DNA of 13,115 nucleotides, taken from NCBI GenBank assembly GCA_009887135.1, contig QXYA01000115.1:1-13115 (forward strand), read 5' to 3'. The stretch comes from Candidatus Poseidoniales archaeon. GTDB lineage: Archaea > Thermoplasmatota > Poseidoniia > Poseidoniales > Poseidoniaceae. Positions 1 to 7,274 of this stretch are shown piece after piece; the first letter of the stretch is position 1, and each line of letters begins with the position of its first letter. The notes under the pieces are model-generated. The model did no database searches. It saw nothing but the letters and a program-made list of their open reading frames with translations, and had not been told where the DNA came from. A program made the position numbers and the translations under genes.

Positions 1-132
1 CCGGGGGAACAGGTCAGGCCGGGAACGGAGCATCCCTACCTGGGGCCATGGATGCTGTAGGGATTCGGGACGGAGGAAGTGTGCAGATTTGGCTCAAAAG
101 TACGAGCGTCCACCTGAGGATTCCCACTTTTT
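1..132 (+). ncRNA. SRP RNA (7S RNA), 3' part; 5' end lies outside the window
   Basis: This is the RNA scaffold of the signal recognition particle, which binds SRP54 and SRP19 and targets nascent secretory and membrane proteins. The helix-8 core is visible: GTCAGG (13-18), stem CCG (19-21), GGAA tetraloop (22-25), stem CGG (26-28), then AGCA (29-32). CAGG facing AGCA is the universally conserved symmetric loop that SRP54 recognises. About 85 bases follow helix 8 before a T-run (128-132), which suits an archaeal SRP RNA of roughly 300 nt, where the downstream part pairs back with the 5' half. That half is missing here, so the long helix 5 and the Alu end cannot be folded. The RNA meets the convergent archease gene tail to tail, its T-run overlapping the archease stop codon. 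The exact 3' end is inferred. Confidence 0.87.
123..132 (+). terminator. T-run ending the SRP RNA
   Basis: CCCAC followed by five T residues (128-132) lies where the SRP RNA should end. Archaeal RNA polymerase terminates at T-runs on the non-template strand. The last two T residues are also part of the convergent archease stop codon. Confidence 0.5.
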
Positions 133-625
133 AGATATCAAAAACGACATCACAAAACCAACCGGGGCCCTCGAATGATGGAACTTCTGGCCATTGTGAT
201 GGAACTTCTTCGTATACCTTTACTTCCATTACGATAAGATCTTGGCGTGTTACTGCCTTGATTTCGACTTCTTTTTTTATGGATTCTGAAGAGACCCATA
301 ATACATGAGCCTCAAGATGTATTGCAGTTTCATCATTTTGAATACGAACAGTGCTTTCAACCATCCACTTTCTCTCAACTTCATCTTGATACAACACTTC
401 TTCTAGCCATTTCACTAGAAGAATACTATTCATTTCCTCATGTAGGGGTACTGAAACATTCCAAACTGATGAATGATGAACAAGTGAACCTATTTGTTTA
501 GCAGATTCTGAATCGATGAGATAATTCTGCATACCATAGGAGGTTTCCTCGAACAGTCGCTCAAAGGAGGCGGCAAATGATCGTAGACCGATATCAGCGG
601 TGGTAGGTCTTAGCCATGAACTCAT
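131..625 (-). CDS. Archease (RtcB tRNA-ligase activating protein)
   Basis: Archease is a small metal-binding cofactor that lets the RNA ligase RtcB be guanylylated for multiple turnovers, so that tRNA exon halves are joined after intron removal. The 164-residue product has the family layout: an N-terminal TADIG motif (about residues 9-13) where most archeases read HTADIG, a central LLVKWLEEVLY helix (about 69-79), and a VEIKAVT strand followed by a C-terminal WFCDVVFDI ending. The early Asp and the C-terminal Asp are the usual metal ligands. The leading His is replaced by Thr. Length is slightly above the usual ~140. The start is supported by GAGG at 633-636, seven bases upstream and overlapping the stop of the preceding kinase gene, so the two are likely translated from one mRNA. 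RtcB is not in the window. Confidence 0.87.
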   Translation of the reverse strand: MSSWLRPTTADIGLRSFAASFERLFEETSYGMQNYLIDSESAKQIGSLVHHSSVWNVSVPLHEEMNSILLVKWLEEVLYQDEVERKWMVESTVRIQNDETAIHLEAHVLWVSSESIKKEVEIKAVTRQDLIVMEVKVYEEVPSQWPEVPSFEGPGWFCDVVFDI

Positions 626-634
626 ATCTTCGCC

Positions 635-1696
635 TCAGCGCTTCGATACTTGGAGGCTCCAAGCGATTTCACCAATACGATCGATCATATCGTCTAATCT
701 TAATACAAAACGGTCGGTTCTATCAGCAGTTAGAATACACTCGCTTGCTGCATTTGCTAATTGAGCTGTTTCGTCAACAGTTAATCCCAACGAAATGGCC
801 GTTGCAACTGCAACTGCGGCAGCATCGATCAATCCAATCATTTGGCGAATATTTTCAAGCATACAAGGCACGTGAACAGTATCTGCTCCCTTGGAATGGA
901 TTGTTACACCATCTTGGCCTTCGAGAATGACAAGATGCTTCCAATCATTAGTTTCGAGTAATTTGATTGCTGCATCAGTTCCAGTTGGTGAACCTAATCT
1001 TCTTCTCATAAGTTCGAGACCTTTCGATTGAAACATAACCCAATCAACCCCTTTTGTACGATGCAGACCTGTTAATTTAGGATCCGCGATGATGGGAACA
1101 TTATGTTCTTTCGCTGCCGAGATAAGTCGTGCAGCCCCTTCATCATTTAAGACGCCCAATCCATAATCGGATAGAATCAAACAAGAAGAACCGGGTAGTG
1201 CATTAATCGTTTGATCAATGAGCTTTTCTGATGCATGTTCAGGTATTGGGTTTTCATCTTCAATATCCCAGCGCAACAGCAATTGTTCTCCCCGAACAAG
1301 TCCTTCTCGTGCACCTAATAATCGTGTTTTTACCGTAGTAATTCGATCCTCCAATACTGCGATACCCGATGTATCAACACCTTCTGCATCGAGCATATCC
1401 AATACTGCAAGCCCAGGTCCATCATCTCCAACAACACCGTGGATTTGGCTCGAGAGGCCTAGTGAATCAAGACCACGGGCAACGTGTGCAGCCGCCCCAA
1501 CATCTTCATCTCTAGAGATTTCTTTCAACACTGGGACAGGGGCTCTTGAATTTAGATTGTTAGCGAACCCATGGATATAACAATCCATCATGATATCCCC
1601 AACGAGCAAAACTTTAGATGGCTTTATTGATTTCAAATCACTTTCCAATTTTCTTAGTGCGTCATGCACTCGTGCATCATCATCGTTCATTCCCAT
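635..1696 (-). CDS. PfkB/ribokinase-family kinase, similar to HldE/RfaE kinase domain, with degenerate catalytic motifs
   Basis: The 353-residue product resembles the D-glycero-beta-D-manno-heptose-7-phosphate kinase domain of HldE. Visible are VLLVGDIMMD (29-38), NSRAPVPV (49-56, compare SPEAPVPV), VGAAAHVARGLDSLG (66-80, compare GGAANVARNLASLG), TTVKTRLL (120-127), RGEQLLLRWD (135-144), LSDYGLGVL (175-183) and DPKLTG (205-210). The C-terminal PfkB signature, normally D-x-T-G-A-G-D, reads QMIGLID (285-291): the catalytic Asp (D291) is kept but the glycine anion hole is altered. The NxxE magnesium motif position reads QSKG (223-226). It could be a divergent sugar kinase or a regulatory relative without activity. 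GAGGG lies seven bases before the ATG at 1696. The gene sits between the winged-helix gene and archease in one apparent operon. The family is secure, the substrate unknown. Confidence 0.8.
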   Translation of the reverse strand: MGMNDDDARVHDALRKLESDLKSIKPSKVLLVGDIMMDCYIHGFANNLNSRAPVPVLKEISRDEDVGAAAHVARGLDSLGLSSQIHGVVGDDGPGLAVLDMLDAEGVDTSGIAVLEDRITTVKTRLLGAREGLVRGEQLLLRWDIEDENPIPEHASEKLIDQTINALPGSSCLILSDYGLGVLNDEGAARLISAAKEHNVPIIADPKLTGLHRTKGVDWVMFQSKGLELMRRRLGSPTGTDAAIKLLETNDWKHLVILEGQDGVTIHSKGADTVHVPCMLENIRQMIGLIDAAAVAVATAISLGLTVDETAQLANAASECILTADRTDRFVLRLDDMIDRIGEIAWSLQVSKR

Positions 1697-1708
1697 AATT
1701 TTCCCTCT

Positions 1709-2665
1709 TCAAATGTCATCTTGTAATTCAGCCAAGAGTGTAGCATGATCTTGTTCTGAGATGTTTGTTTGTTGACGAAGTGTAGACAACATTGCTTCTT
1801 CGTCTCCAGTAATAATTCCATCAGATAATGCAGTACGTAAAACCGATCGATATGACGCTAATTCCGGTGGGATGAAAGGCTGTTCTCTGGCTTCATTAAG
1901 CAACCGTTCATGGGTTTCTATATCGATATCGAAAGCCACTTGAACAGTTTTTAGCAATGCTTCCTCTTCATTGTGGATTGTACCATCAACAAGTGCTTGT
2001 CTCAGCATATCAAGATATATTTCTTCTGGAGGGGGGACGTTGATCTCTCGACGTGCTTCTTTTGAAAGTCTACGTACACGTTCAGGATGCATACCCAAGA
2101 AGTCTACGACTTCATTGAGTAATAACTGTTCATCTTTTGTTATTCGACCATCTTCCCACGCACGTGCAAACATTCTACGAACGAGAGCCTCTCCAGCTTG
2201 AGCATCAAGAGATGCCGCTCCTTCAGGATGAGATACTGGTGATAGAACTGGATTCTGATGATAGGCTAAATGTTCATCAATATGTGCTAATGTCTCAAGT
2301 GGAGAGACAGAGGATTTGAAAAATGATTCAAGCAATACAGTTTTTCCATCACTTCGAACTGGAGTTTTACCTAATTTTTTGTACAGTGTATTCGCTCGTT
2401 CCCTTCCCTCTATGGTTAACGAGTATACTCTTCTTCTTTGTCGAGCTCCGGGTACGTGTCGACTGGTGTTGTCAATGGCAGCTTGTTTTTCTAGTCTCTT
2501 TAGGGTGCGTGGAACGTGTTTTCTCTGAACATGGACCGCTGCAGAGATTCCTGCCTGAGTTAACTCAGCAGGAGCCTCCCATACTCCTTCTGGCAGTTGA
2601 TGAAACATAAGATGCAAGAGAGTTCGCTCTTCCGTTGTTAGAGTGCCTAAGAAGCCGCTAACCAT
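1709..2665 (-). CDS. MarR-like winged-helix protein with three C-terminal DGxIxxDE helical (TerB-like) repeats
   Basis: The protein (318 residues from the chosen start) has two parts. Residues ~6-98 form a winged helix of MarR style: a recognition-helix region ending VPRTLKRLEKQAAI, then an arginine-rich wing RQRRRVYSLTIEGRE. Residues ~161-315 contain three related helical units with the pattern A-x-x-D-G-x-I-x-x-[DE]-E-x-x-L-L, at WEDGRITKDEQLLL, LVDGTIHNEEEALL and LSDGIITGDEEAML, each followed by a helix ending L-x-x-E-A-R or similar. These resemble TerB/tellurite-resistance-like helical units, and the acidic loop could bind metal. I infer a DNA-binding regulator with a sensing or interaction domain; its targets are unknown. 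An ATG at 2671 is possible, but the GGGGG motif abuts it and is six bases from the ATG at 2665, so the latter is preferred. It leads the operon with the kinase and archease. Confidence 0.72.
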   Translation of the reverse strand: MVSGFLGTLTTEERTLLHLMFHQLPEGVWEAPAELTQAGISAAVHVQRKHVPRTLKRLEKQAAIDNTSRHVPGARQRRRVYSLTIEGRERANTLYKKLGKTPVRSDGKTVLLESFFKSSVSPLETLAHIDEHLAYHQNPVLSPVSHPEGAASLDAQAGEALVRRMFARAWEDGRITKDEQLLLNEVVDFLGMHPERVRRLSKEARREINVPPPEEIYLDMLRQALVDGTIHNEEEALLKTVQVAFDIDIETHERLLNEAREQPFIPPELASYRSVLRTALSDGIITGDEEAMLSTLRQQTNISEQDHATLLAELQDDI

Positions 2666-2671
2666 GTTCAT

Positions 2672-2676
2672 CCCCC
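2672..2676 (-). promoter_or_regulatory. G-rich ribosome binding site that favours the ATG at 2665
   Basis: On the minus strand AAGGGGG directly abuts the ATG at 2671, leaving no spacing, but is six bases from the ATG at 2665. This decides the start chosen for the winged-helix gene. Confidence 0.5.
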
Positions 2677-2757
2677 TTGATTGTATGTCATGGTGGTAGT
2701 CTTTAGGACAATCGGTTCAATCGACGAAACAATATGTGTGTTCTCTGACGAGGAAGC
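2677..2757. promoter_or_regulatory. Divergent promoter region between the winged-helix operon and endA
   Basis: This short gap separates divergently transcribed genes and must carry both promoters. No clear archaeal BRE/TATA pair is visible; CAATATGT near 2730-2737 is the only A/T-rich candidate on the endA side, and it lies close to the gene. GAGGA at 2750-2754 is the endA ribosome binding site. A winged-helix protein encoded alongside could regulate this gap, but no operator palindrome stands out. Confidence 0.35.
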
Positions 2758-3861
2758 ATGGTCCGACAGCAACGTCGCTACAAACCACGAGTCCGCACAA
2801 CTCGTCCAATCGGTCCAGATGTAGTCCCCGAATTGTCTGACCGTAAACCATTCCAACGACCTTCTTTTGATGGTGAGAATTGGACGCTTAAACCGCCTCT
2901 GGCAACTCGGCTTTTTGAAAAAAGTGCAATTGGTCGTAGAAATGAAGATGGTTCAATATCCTTAACTTCTGCTGAAGTCCTTTACTGCCATTGGCACCGA
3001 TCAGTGCCTTTGCCAACCTTGGATTGGCTGGAATTAGAATTTGAGCGAAATCCTAATCTTTTACATGAAGCCGTTATTTTGGACATTGGACGACGAGGTG
3101 GAGAGATGGTTGTTCCTATCGAAAACTTGGATGGCGATATTCCGTATTCCTCATGGGGTGTTCGATGGGGGAACAGTCAAAATAGGTTCAAAGAGCCATG
3201 TCAAGCCTACGTAAAAATGGCATCCACGAATGATGAATTTAGTTGGGATGATATCTATGAATGGTGTGTACAATCATCACAACATAATGCTCTCGCTGAA
3301 CTCTATGTTATCGATGATGAACTTCATGTAACAGGATACAGGGTTGATTTGATTCAACCTCAAGGGACGAATAAGCGCTGGACTGATTTATCAATAAAGT
3401 CTCGTAACTACGTCGAAGAGTGCTGGGATAAGAAACGAATCCTGGAAAAGGGATCCTATCTTCCATACAGCGGTAATTGGCCTTGGCCTCAAATTGGATT
3501 TGACCACATGTCCGGCAGAATATTGAGGCAAGAGGAGCATGAATATCTCAACTCTTGTATTGAGGGTAATTCTTCATCAAAGCCCGATATTGTGTTGATG
3601 GATGATTTACTTCATCGCGGATTGTTGGTTCGCCCTGGATTCAAATTTGGTTGTAAATGGCGAGTATATGATGCGAATCTCGAAGAATCTCATGCGCCTT
3701 GGCTTATTCAACCAGTGCATCATGCATCAACGACATGGGAAGGCGTTTGTCTTTCGATCAGACTAGCGGAAGGTGTTCACAAAGAATGGGTGTGTGCAGT
3801 ATATTCAAATGATTCTTGGAATTATCTTCGAATTATGCGCTGGTTACCGAAACGTAATTAA
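2758..3861 (+). CDS. endA: tRNA-splicing endonuclease, two-unit (alpha-prime-2) type
   Basis: EndA recognises the bulge-helix-bulge in archaeal pre-tRNA and cleaves both intron boundaries, leaving 2',3'-cyclic phosphate ends for RtcB. The C-terminal unit (about 245-367) is the catalytic one: GLLVRPGFKFGCKWRVY, then SHAPWL, then RLAEGVHKEWV, giving the expected triad Y304, H312 and K342. The N-terminal unit (about 45-200) is a degenerate copy that ends in ELYVIDDELHVTGYRV, matching the usual final strand of the EndA fold, but lacks the triad. At 367 residues it fits the fused euryarchaeal form, which works as a homodimer, rather than the ~180-residue tetrameric form. GAGGA stands four bases before the ATG. 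The archease gene lies about 2 kb away. Its stop codon overlaps the convergent protease gene by four bases. Confidence 0.92.
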   Translation: MVRQQRRYKPRVRTTRPIGPDVVPELSDRKPFQRPSFDGENWTLKPPLATRLFEKSAIGRRNEDGSISLTSAEVLYCHWHRSVPLPTLDWLELEFERNPNLLHEAVILDIGRRGGEMVVPIENLDGDIPYSSWGVRWGNSQNRFKEPCQAYVKMASTNDEFSWDDIYEWCVQSSQHNALAELYVIDDELHVTGYRVDLIQPQGTNKRWTDLSIKSRNYVEECWDKKRILEKGSYLPYSGNWPWPQIGFDHMSGRILRQEEHEYLNSCIEGNSSSKPDIVLMDDLLHRGLLVRPGFKFGCKWRVYDANLEESHAPWLIQPVHHASTTWEGVCLSIRLAEGVHKEWVCAVYSNDSWNYLRIMRWLPKRN

Positions 3862-5915
3862 TCAAACTCATATGGTATTTCTTGGTTAGATTCAATGTTG
3901 TTATTGGTATCTTTTTTCTTCATTTCAGACAAATATGAGGCTGTAAACCATAATGAACAAACTACGAAAAAGAGACCAATAATTGTTGATTGATCATCAA
4001 GTAACGGTATTTTTGATTTAGATTCAGCTTGTAATTCAAGTTTTATTGTCCAGACCTCTCCATTGAAAGATGTTAATTGGATTTCACCGAATACGAACAT
4101 ATTTGGTTGAAGTAATCCATTAGGATTTATTTCGAGTGTGATTGTACCGTTGTTATTCTTAATTGTCAAAGGTGACTCAACTGTCCCGATTCGGGTTATT
4201 GGCCCTCGTAAATCTACAGAAAAGGTTCCATCGCCTGTTCCATCCCCGATGTATGGAATGGTGATAATTGAGATGTCTACTGGATCGATTACTTGTTGGA
4301 GACTCATATCCTCCCCAAGAGGTATAGTGCCAACAGTAGTCACGGTTGTATGAATGTCAAAGGAGTATCCATTACAGACTATATCTCCGCTAAATGTTGC
4401 AATTGAATCAACTACTCCTGGGGCTGAGAAGAGACCTTGTGCCACATAATCTGTTCCTACGATATTTCCTGAAAACGTGATTGTTCTACTATCGGTACCG
4501 TTGAGTATACCTGAACATGAAGCATCAGATTGAGAATCCATTATTTCGATAGGAAATACATCATCATCGAGAACTGTTAATCCATAATCAGGTAAGTTGA
4601 TTTCAAATGGAGGTGAGCAACTTAAGGAATAAATTTCAATCCTCCAAACACCATCCTGGATTGATACATTGGCGTGCCATGGTACGAGAATTCCATCATG
4701 GTTTCTAATCTGTATTCCCAATTCGCCAAAGGTATCCCCTGGTTGAAAAAGGTCGGCGTAAACACCATCATTGATTCCCTGTAACTGTTCATTATTCCCA
4801 TCCGCTTCAACAACCCTCAAGTACGGTCTTTTTTGGTCGATATTTAAGGCATTATATTCAGCATCACCCGCAGTTTTATCTTCGAGTAAAACCAAAATAC
4901 CTTCGCCAGGAAGTGAAGCATCAAATCCTTCTGCTGATCTTTTTTCGAACCATACATATTCCTCTGGTCCAATCTGAATCTTTACGCGTGCTCCGCCATC
5001 GCTTCTCGATTGTATATCAAAGGCAGGACCGATGCATGGACTTTGGCTGTTCATGGGCCATTCCAATGATAAATCTAAACTCGCTTCTTGGCCAATTGAT
5101 TCCATTGTAGGTCCAGTAGGTAGGGATGGTTTATCTCCACCTCCATTCCAATTTCCACTTGCCATAATATCCCAAATCCCAATTCCTTTCCAGGAGCCAC
5201 TGTAACCAGAATCATGAACCGGATAGAGATCAAATGCTCCAAATTGATGCATCATTTCGTGAAGGATTGTTCCAATGCCATTCATGCCATGCCTGATACT
5301 TGACATAGTGTAATGTTCAATACTGTAGCCATCAACAGTGATTGGATTTTGGAAGGTTGTGAAGTGGGACCATATCCTGTTACTGGAACCTGCTCCTTGC
5401 TCTTGAGCAAGTGTTGAATGAACAATTAATAATCTGTCAACAACCTCGTCATTATTCAGATCATACTTACTCCAATCATCCACTTCAAGGTTGGTTACGA
5501 CGTATTCTGAAAGTTCAGCAGGCATGAATTGGGTGGACTCGCCATAATCTCTACCATTTGCTCCATCTTTTCCATAGTATTCCAATGGGCGCTGTGAACG
5601 AACTATTTCATCATAGACGTCGATTTCAATATTCACAGGTGATCCTATTGCCTCTGTAAAATACAGTCGGGCCTGTTCCTCTAAAAGCGTACTAAATACT
5701 TGTTTTTCATTCTCTTCAAGTTGGTCGGAATCAAAATCGACAAGAACAACAAGCCATGATTCATTCTTCTCTAATCCAACAAGTGGTGCATCTCCAATAT
5801 TTTCAGAATCGATTTCAATATCAAAAAATGAGTTAATAGTTGATGAAAGGGAAAACGATAAGATGGAAAGGAGTAAACAAACTAACATGCCAAACGCATG
5901 TCCCTTCTTCCCCAT
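3858..5915 (-). CDS. M6-family (immune inhibitor A-like) secreted metalloprotease, membrane-anchored
   Basis: The 685-residue product is a predicted surface zinc endopeptidase. Residues ~6-25 form a signal peptide or N-terminal anchor. Residues 150-166 read KYDLNNDEVVDRLLIVH, the Asp-rich loop that precedes the catalytic part in M6 proteases. The zinc site is H219-E220-M-M-H223-Q-F-G-A-F-D229, an HExxHxxGxxD motif, followed by GIWDIMASGNW (246-256), the M6 WDIM motif. Residues ~280-640 are beta-rich modules of unknown identity with several Cys residues. A single membrane span (about 643-663), then MKKKD and a short acidic tail, would anchor it with the tail in the cytoplasm. This suits degradation of external protein by a heterotrophic archaeon. 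The ribosome binding site is weak (AGGTC abutting the ATG), and no better in-frame start lies just upstream. Confidence 0.85.
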   Translation of the reverse strand: MGKKGHAFGMLVCLLLSILSFSLSSTINSFFDIEIDSENIGDAPLVGLEKNESWLVVLVDFDSDQLEENEKQVFSTLLEEQARLYFTEAIGSPVNIEIDVYDEIVRSQRPLEYYGKDGANGRDYGESTQFMPAELSEYVVTNLEVDDWSKYDLNNDEVVDRLLIVHSTLAQEQGAGSSNRIWSHFTTFQNPITVDGYSIEHYTMSSIRHGMNGIGTILHEMMHQFGAFDLYPVHDSGYSGSWKGIGIWDIMASGNWNGGGDKPSLPTGPTMESIGQEASLDLSLEWPMNSQSPCIGPAFDIQSRSDGGARVKIQIGPEEYVWFEKRSAEGFDASLPGEGILVLLEDKTAGDAEYNALNIDQKRPYLRVVEADGNNEQLQGINDGVYADLFQPGDTFGELGIQIRNHDGILVPWHANVSIQDGVWRIEIYSLSCSPPFEINLPDYGLTVLDDDVFPIEIMDSQSDASCSGILNGTDSRTITFSGNIVGTDYVAQGLFSAPGVVDSIATFSGDIVCNGYSFDIHTTVTTVGTIPLGEDMSLQQVIDPVDISIITIPYIGDGTGDGTFSVDLRGPITRIGTVESPLTIKNNNGTITLEINPNGLLQPNMFVFGEIQLTSFNGEVWTIKLELQAESKSKIPLLDDQSTIIGLFFVVCSLWFTASYLSEMKKKDTNNNIESNQEIPYEFD

Positions 5916-5972
5916 GACCTGATGAAGGTGCGCATGTGTTTCAATTGTTGGGTGGTCAGCATCGATTGTTGC

Positions 5973-7262
5973 TCAATCAAGTAAAGATAATTTTTCTTCA
6001 TCAGTCCATGAATGAACGTTTACCCTTAGATGGTCGTTTGTTTGCTCTTTCCAAGAGATAGAGTCATTGAGATCGAGGTGCCGATGAGCAGATTTTTCGA
6101 TTAGGGTACGTACATTGGCCACTCTTTGATTTCTACTCCAGGGATCGATAAGGTTTGACATTGCAATATTAACTTCATCATTTAATTGTATATTGGAATT
6201 ATGTAAACTTCCTTGTAATCCTAGTAAATCCAAACCTCTTAATGAGCACTGAATCGATTGCAGTGCATCTTTGAAGGAATTGGGGAGTGGTCGGGATGTA
6301 CAACCTCCAATTATAACATCAGTAATTCCATGTCGATTTGTATGATCAAGTAAATCTTCACGCTCATCAAAATTTTGACAAAGAGCATCATAGCGTAGTA
6401 ATCCTGTGTTTTCAGGAGAGGTATCGATCGGATAAGCTACTCCTTTACATGAGCAATCAACAAATGTAACGTTTCGACGTTTTCCTTCGTGATCGAATAT
6501 TGATTCTGGCAAATTAATGGAATGGGATGTTCTTACATTGAATTTTATGACATACTCGAGTACAATAATCAGTGTTGTTATGAGTGCAATATTGGTTCCA
6601 TTCCACCTTCCAGGAAGAGATAGTAAGAGTACAAGGCCTCCTATTCCATGAATTCGTACACGCCACCAATCCTGTGTGGAATTGGTAATCAATCCAGTCG
6701 TTCCAGCACTAATTGTAGCAAAAACCAAAATGAAACCAATTAAGGATGTCCAAAATATGGACAATGCAAAAATAAACATTTGAACTGCATCATACTGGCT
6801 TGTGATTCCAATTTCATTATGAATTCCATCCCCAAACGAGTAGAGCGCAGGTATAGCATAAAAGAACAGAGTTGAAAGTAAGGTATAGACTCCTACGAGT
6901 GAATACAAAGACCATCTGCGGAACATAATTTTCTCATTTTTAGTTAATCCCGGTTGAGCAAATTTATAGAACAGTCGAACAATCAACGGTAGGATACAAA
7001 TCACAGCAAGGAATACTGCTGTAAGCCAACGAACAACACTCCATGATGCAGGTTCATACAACGTAAGACATTCTGTTGATGGACAAGGATTCATACGATT
7101 GAGGACCCATTGTAAGACCTCATCAATTTGAGTCATCAATAAGCCTGTCAAGCCGATTATGAGGACGAATACAAGCGTAGCTTGTTGTGTTAACAAGTTA
7201 AGATGTTCTTGAACAGTTAGTTGACGGTCATTTTCAAGTTGTAAACCACTCGGGGTTTTCAA
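5973..7262 (-). CDS. TatC-like six-span membrane protein with C-terminal HdrA-N-like cysteine domain
   Basis: Residues 1-240 follow the TatC plan: six hydrophobic spans near 29-54, 75-99, 118-143, 160-187, 205-217 and 222-240, with the diagnostic loop F101-A-Q-P104-G-L-T-K-N-E110 (TatC FxxPGLxxxE). The N-terminal HLxELRxR motif is replaced by EHLNLLTQQ (19-27), so signal-peptide binding is uncertain. C60 and C65 lie in the first external loop. After ~20 linker residues, 264-365 form a soluble region with C270-x-C272, LC295Q and a segment HGITDVIIGGCTSR (C321). This order and spacing resemble the N-terminal domain of HdrA (VCHCG, MCS, HGLNRVVVAACSPR). TatC usually ends soon after its last span. 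The start is TTG, supported by GAGG eight bases upstream. It lies 10 bases after the CxCH membrane-protein gene. TatC similarity is moderately secure, HdrA similarity is by eye, and function is unknown. Confidence 0.65.
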   Translation of the reverse strand: MKTPSGLQLENDRQLTVQEHLNLLTQQATLVFVLIIGLTGLLMTQIDEVLQWVLNRMNPCPSTECLTLYEPASWSVVRWLTAVFLAVICILPLIVRLFYKFAQPGLTKNEKIMFRRWSLYSLVGVYTLLSTLFFYAIPALYSFGDGIHNEIGITSQYDAVQMFIFALSIFWTSLIGFILVFATISAGTTGLITNSTQDWWRVRIHGIGGLVLLLSLPGRWNGTNIALITTLIIVLEYVIKFNVRTSHSINLPESIFDHEGKRRNVTFVDCSCKGVAYPIDTSPENTGLLRYDALCQNFDEREDLLDHTNRHGITDVIIGGCTSRPLPNSFKDALQSIQCSLRGLDLLGLQGSLHNSNIQLNDEVNIAMSNLIDPWSRNQRVANVRTLIEKSAHRHLDLNDSISWKEQTNDHLRVNVHSWTDEEKLSLLD

Positions 7263-7270
7263 TGAATCAG

Positions 7271-7274
7271 CCTC
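7271..7274 (-). promoter_or_regulatory. GAGG ribosome binding site supporting a TTG start
   Basis: GAGG overlaps the TGA stop of the upstream gene (7273-7275) and stands eight bases before the TTG at 7262. No ATG or GTG is available in frame nearby, so this motif is the main reason for accepting TTG. Confidence 0.55.

Noticed and set aside
616..930. 104-residue plus-strand open frame over the kinase gene
   Set aside because: It is antisense to the well-supported PfkB-like gene and has no recognisable motif or ribosome binding site.
2668..2856. 62-residue minus-strand open frame upstream of the winged-helix gene
   Set aside because: It overlaps the endA start region antisense, shows no family features, and occupies the divergent promoter gap.
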